DNA of 64,000 nt, taken from the NCBI RefSeq assembly GCF_008014745.1, contig NZ_VPFD01000007.1, positions 111,610 through 175,609 on the forward strand, in the 5' to 3' direction. This stretch comes from Massilia arenae. Its GTDB lineage: Bacteria > Pseudomonadota > Gammaproteobacteria > Burkholderiales > Burkholderiaceae_D. Positions 61,284-64,000 of this stretch are shown here, in pieces. Both the position numbers and the translations under genes were made by a program. Below the pieces are notes generated by a model. That model had not been told where the DNA came from and searched no databases. It worked only from the letters and a program-made list of their open reading frames with translations. The first letter of the stretch is position 1, and every line of letters begins with the position of its first letter.

Positions 61284-63197
61284 TTATTTTGCCGCCTTGA
61301 ACAACGCGTCCAGGCGATCCCTCGTGCCTGGAATGCGCTCCAGCTTCGGATACCGCAGGCCGTCGCGATAGTCGAGCGTGATGGTGCGCAGCTTGTCCCC
61401 CTTGCGCACCAGCAGCGCGATCGGCGCCTTGCCGTCCTTGTTGGCGCTTACCGCCGCTTTCAGCACGTCGCCCTTGTAGGCGCGGTTGTTGACCGCCACG
61501 ATGGTGGTGTTGGCCGCCAGGCCGGCGCGGAAGCCCACGCCGTCCCACACCACGCCGGCGACGTCGCCATTGCTGCGCACCGAGAAGCCGAGCGAATAGG
61601 TGAAGTCGGCGCTGCGGCTGCGTTCCTCGGCAGCGCGGACGGCGTTGCTTGGGGTGTCGCCGTACACCAGCTTCCAGCCGGCGCGGGCCAGGCCGTCGAG
61701 CGGCGCGCCCGGGCCATGGCCGTCCAGGCGCGCGCGCAGGAACGGCGCCCAGTCGAACTTCTGCACCTTGGTCAACGCCGCCACCACGTCGTCGAAGGTG
61801 TAGTACACCGCGTCGATGCTGCCGTCCTCGATGCCGAAGAAGGCGCGCGCAAAATGTTCCAGGCTGCGCTTGTCGCCCGAGAGTTCGCGGATCTTGGTGT
61901 CGACGTCGAGCCAGATCAGCATGCCCTCGGTGTAGTAGTCTTCGCTGCGCTGCCAGTTGCCCCAGCCGATCGGCTTGCGGCCGTTGATGATCGGATCGTT
62001 GACTGTGTCCTGCACCGCGCGCCAGTCGCGGCCCTGCGTCTTGTCATAGCGCGCCGCGTCGATCGCCAGCGCTTCACGCGCATGGTTCTGCGACACCAGG
62101 CCGGAACGCGCGGCCAGCACCTTGCCCCAGAACTGGGTCTGGCCTTCGTACACCCACAGCAGTTCGTTCTGCAGCGGGGTGTTGAAGTTGGCCACGTCCT
62201 GGCCCGCGGGGCGGCGGAATTTTCCGTTCCAGGAGTGCACGAATTCGTGCGGCAGCAGCTCGCGGCCGGCTTCGTTGCGGCCCCAGTCGGTGAAGTAGCC
62301 GAGCCGCACGCCGTTCTCGCTCGACTGCTGGTGCTCGCGGCCGATGCCGCCGAATTCGTCCGAGATCGCGAACAGGAAATCGTATTGCCGGTAGTGGCGC
62401 GAGCCGAACAGCTTGATCGCCTGGTCGACCATCGCGCGGTGCAGCGCGACCTGCTCGGGTTTCGCATCCAGGCTCTCGGGATTGTCGGCCACCACGTTCA
62501 GCATCACCGGCTGCTTGGCGCCCGGCGCCAGGTCGATGCGCTTGAAATAACGGCCGGCGAACAGCGGCGAATCGACCAGGGTGTCGAGGTCGTGCGGCTT
62601 GAAGCGCACCTCGTCGCCAGTGCGGGCATCGACCGCCAGCGAGCTGGCGAACTGCCAGCCGGCGGGCAGGGTGAGCGTCGGCTGCACCGTGATACGGCGC
62701 GCGTGGTAGCCGGCCGGGTACAGCGCCACCGATTGCCACTGGACGCCGAGGATGTCGTCGGTCATCGTGATGCGGCCCTGGCTGGTGTCCAGCGGCGACA
62801 GGAACTGGTATTCGGCCACCAGTTCGGTGGCGCCTTCCGGCACCGTCACATGAAAGGCGTGGACCTGCACCGGGTCGCGCGTCCACTCGAGCGGCTTGCC
62901 GCCCGCGCTGAACTTCAGGCCGGCCAGCTGGGTCAGCGGAATATTGGGGCCGTGATTGCCCGGCGCCCACTGCGGATAGAGCAGGGTGATCGGACCCGCT
63001 TGCACCGGCATCGACAGCCGCATGCTGAAGATCTGCTGCGACAGGTTGCTGGCGTCGACGTGCAGCGCGATCGTGCCTGGATACGGATCATTGCCGACGG
63101 CAGGAACCTGGGCTGAAGCGGGCAGGGCAAGCGCGAGAGCAAGAGCGAGGGCGCTGACCGGACGGGCGGCGCGGGCGAGGAAGGGGAAGACAGTCAT
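61284..63197 (-). CDS. M61-family (glycyl aminopeptidase-like) exported metallopeptidase with PDZ domain
   Basis: The 637-residue protein has a signal peptide (ALALALPASAQ). An N-terminal beta domain carries LYPQWAPGNHGPN, and the M61 catalytic region follows: the zinc motif HEFVHSWNGKFRRP (HExxH) and the downstream WVYEGQTQFWG, with Glu as third ligand. A PDZ domain sits near the C-terminus (GFSVRSNGDVAGVVWDGVGFRAGL, in part). The family cleaves N-terminal Gly or Ala residues. The start MTVFPFL is chosen for the signal peptide; an upstream frame to 63341 reads through the promoter. Confidence 0.88.
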   Translation of the reverse strand: MTVFPFLARAARPVSALALALALALPASAQVPAVGNDPYPGTIALHVDASNLSQQIFSMRLSMPVQAGPITLLYPQWAPGNHGPNIPLTQLAGLKFSAGGKPLEWTRDPVQVHAFHVTVPEGATELVAEYQFLSPLDTSQGRITMTDDILGVQWQSVALYPAGYHARRITVQPTLTLPAGWQFASSLAVDARTGDEVRFKPHDLDTLVDSPLFAGRYFKRIDLAPGAKQPVMLNVVADNPESLDAKPEQVALHRAMVDQAIKLFGSRHYRQYDFLFAISDEFGGIGREHQQSSENGVRLGYFTDWGRNEAGRELLPHEFVHSWNGKFRRPAGQDVANFNTPLQNELLWVYEGQTQFWGKVLAARSGLVSQNHAREALAIDAARYDKTQGRDWRAVQDTVNDPIINGRKPIGWGNWQRSEDYYTEGMLIWLDVDTKIRELSGDKRSLEHFARAFFGIEDGSIDAVYYTFDDVVAALTKVQKFDWAPFLRARLDGHGPGAPLDGLARAGWKLVYGDTPSNAVRAAEERSRSADFTYSLGFSVRSNGDVAGVVWDGVGFRAGLAANTTIVAVNNRAYKGDVLKAAVSANKDGKAPIALLVRKGDKLRTITLDYRDGLRYPKLERIPGTRDRLDALFKAAK

Positions 63198-63317
63198 CGT
63201 GAAGCGGGAAGCCAAGGGGAAGCCGGCGAGTGTAGCACCCCATCCAACCCAAATTTCTCTTGATACATCATGCAAACAAAATTTGCAAAAACACTTAAAA
63301 ATCCGTATTTCGTATGA

Positions 63318-63344
63318 CTTGAAAATCGTTTGGCATGACATTAG
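63318..63344 (+). promoter_or_regulatory. Candidate heat-shock sigma factor promoter of the Hsp20 gene
   Basis: CTTGAAA (63318-63324) is an exact match to the sigma-32 -35 element. About 14 bp on, CATTAG (63339-63344) is a partial match to the CCCCATnT -10. Transcription from here would give a leader of about 65 nt containing the thermometer hairpins. Confidence 0.55.
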
Positions 63345-63354
63345 ATTGGTACCA

Positions 63355-63406
63355 ACGGAATGCTCAACAGAGGTTCCGTCCCTTATCGCTTAACTTCACA
63401 AGGATA
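63355..63406 (+). promoter_or_regulatory. ROSE-type RNA thermometer in the Hsp20 leader
   Basis: Two hairpins are visible in the leader. The first pairs ACGGAA (63355-63360) with TTCCGT (63374-63379). The second pairs TATC-g-CTT (63384-63391) with AAGGATA (63400-63406) over an 8-nt loop. The latter has the UCGCU form of the ROSE core U(U/C)GCU, with the characteristic unpaired G, opposite the AAGGA ribosome site. Melting on warming would free translation, as known for ROSE elements of small heat-shock genes. Confidence 0.75.
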
Positions 63407-63414
63407 TGACTATC

Positions 63415-63885
63415 ATGCGTACTTTCGACCTGACTCCCCTGTACCGTTCCGCCATCGGTTTCGATCGCCTGGCCAGCCTGCTCGAGCAACGCGCCGAAGC
63501 GCAGCCGAGCTACCCGCCGTACAACATCGAACTGGTGAGCGAAGACCAATACCGTATCGTGATGGCGCTCGCCGGCTTCACCCGCGACGAAGTCGAGATC
63601 GTCACCGAGCGTGACAGCCTGCACGTCACCGGCCGCAAGCAGAAGGACGACGTCCAGCGCACCTTCCTGCACCGCGGTATCGCCGCACGCGATTTCGAGC
63701 AGCGCTTCCAGCTGGCCAACCACGTGAAGGTCACCACCGCCTCGTTCGACAACGGCATGCTCACCATCGAACTGGTGCGCGAAGTGCCCGAAGCCCTGAA
63801 GCCGCGCAAGATCGTGATCGGTGATGCGACCGGCACCATCAATGGCGACAACGTCAAGACCCTGGAACAGCGCGAAGCCGCCTAA
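63415..63885 (+). CDS. ibpA: Small heat-shock protein Hsp20, IbpA type
   Basis: The 156-residue protein starts MRTFDLTPLYRSAIGFDRL, nearly the same opening as E. coli IbpA. It has an alpha-crystallin domain at about residues 33-125 (YRIVMALAGFTRDEVEIV, LHVTGRK, ANHVKVTTASFDNGMLTIEL) and a C-terminal tail with the RKIVIG interaction region. It holds unfolded proteins in refoldable aggregates. The ATG at 63415 is favoured over the one at 63406: the AAGGA site is 10 nt from the former but only 1 nt from the latter, which also lies in the thermometer stem. Confidence 0.92.
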   Translation: MRTFDLTPLYRSAIGFDRLASLLEQRAEAQPSYPPYNIELVSEDQYRIVMALAGFTRDEVEIVTERDSLHVTGRKQKDDVQRTFLHRGIAARDFEQRFQLANHVKVTTASFDNGMLTIELVREVPEALKPRKIVIGDATGTINGDNVKTLEQREAA

Positions 63886-63911
63886 GCCTGGTCTGCCGTT
63901 AGCCTAATCAA

Positions 63912-63930
63912 CGTCGTTCCCGCGCAGGCG
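63912..63930 (-). repeat. Degenerate REP half-element
   Basis: CGTCGTTCCCGCGCAGGCG matches the left part of the REP family with a changed base in each arm, and the right part is lost. It follows the Hsp20 stop. The remaining 70 bp to the window edge show no gene. Confidence 0.5.
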
Positions 63931-64000
63931 CACTGCTGTCCGGGATAATTTGAGGGGAAATTGCTGGAAGGGTTGCAGGGACTGGTTTACCGGCGTATAC

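Overview
The window is a stretch of high-GC bacterial chromosome. Gene content points to a betaproteobacterium of the Oxalobacteraceae (Massilia/Telluria/Duganella type). The evidence is the argA-yggX pairing beside hrpA, the abundance of TonB receptor, chemoreceptor and Bug-type proteins, a bdhA gene for polyhydroxybutyrate-derived 3-hydroxybutyrate, and the REP palindromes ending in GGGAATGACG. The family assignment is inference, since there is no rRNA in the window. No tRNA, rRNA, CRISPR array, transposase or prophage was seen.

Region by region. 1-561: an XRE regulator and a membrane protein cut by the window edge. 752-6001: a six-gene respiratory operon with a B-type (ba3-like) haem-copper oxidase, a 57-residue single-helix protein and three multihaem cytochromes c. 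5919-9493: two tandem paralogous chemoreceptors. 9790-20241: a seven-gene minus-strand operon in which every junction but one is an ATGA or TGATG overlap. It encodes a serine hydrolase, an enolase-superfamily dipeptide epimerase, a POT-type peptide transporter, a TonB receptor, a DUF1611 (DgcN-like) protein, a second serine hydrolase and an M19 dipeptidase. A divergent XRE-cupin regulator (20388-21047) lies across a 34-bp dyad. The set reads as uptake and breakdown of D-glutamate-containing (murein-type) peptides. 21761-24953: a MacAB-like efflux system. 25134-32080: rpiA, a small lipoprotein, yggX, argA and hrpA, with REP/REPIN elements. 32303-34191: a TetR regulator with two matching operators, one over its own promoter and one before a 36-residue membrane peptide, then a PRC-barrel protein and a 33-residue cationic peptide. 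34240-42264: a Tat-exported SDR, an MscS channel, an orphan Bug receptor, several secreted proteins and a methyltransferase.

42257-50325: a P2-type ATPase behind a nested palindrome, then a three-gene operon of DUF2760 plus two divergent Hsp70 proteins. Next to it, 50452-50871 is a HepT-like HEPN protein whose catalytic motif is lost and which has no MntA partner. 51045-56765: bdhA, an AI-2E-family permease and a tripartite PET-type efflux pump, closely packed. 56850-59060: a LexA box followed by imuA and imuB, without dnaE2. 59148-63885: an alpha/beta hydrolase, a small secreted protein, a hisN-like phosphatase, an M61 peptidase, and an IbpA-type Hsp20 behind a heat-shock-like promoter and a ROSE-type RNA thermometer.

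The strongest candidates for new biology are the D-Glu-peptide operon with its dyad operator, the TetR/36-residue peptide regulon, the DUF2760-Hsp70-Hsp70 chaperone operon with the neighbouring pseudo-HepT, and the REP element that has become part of a cytochrome signal region.
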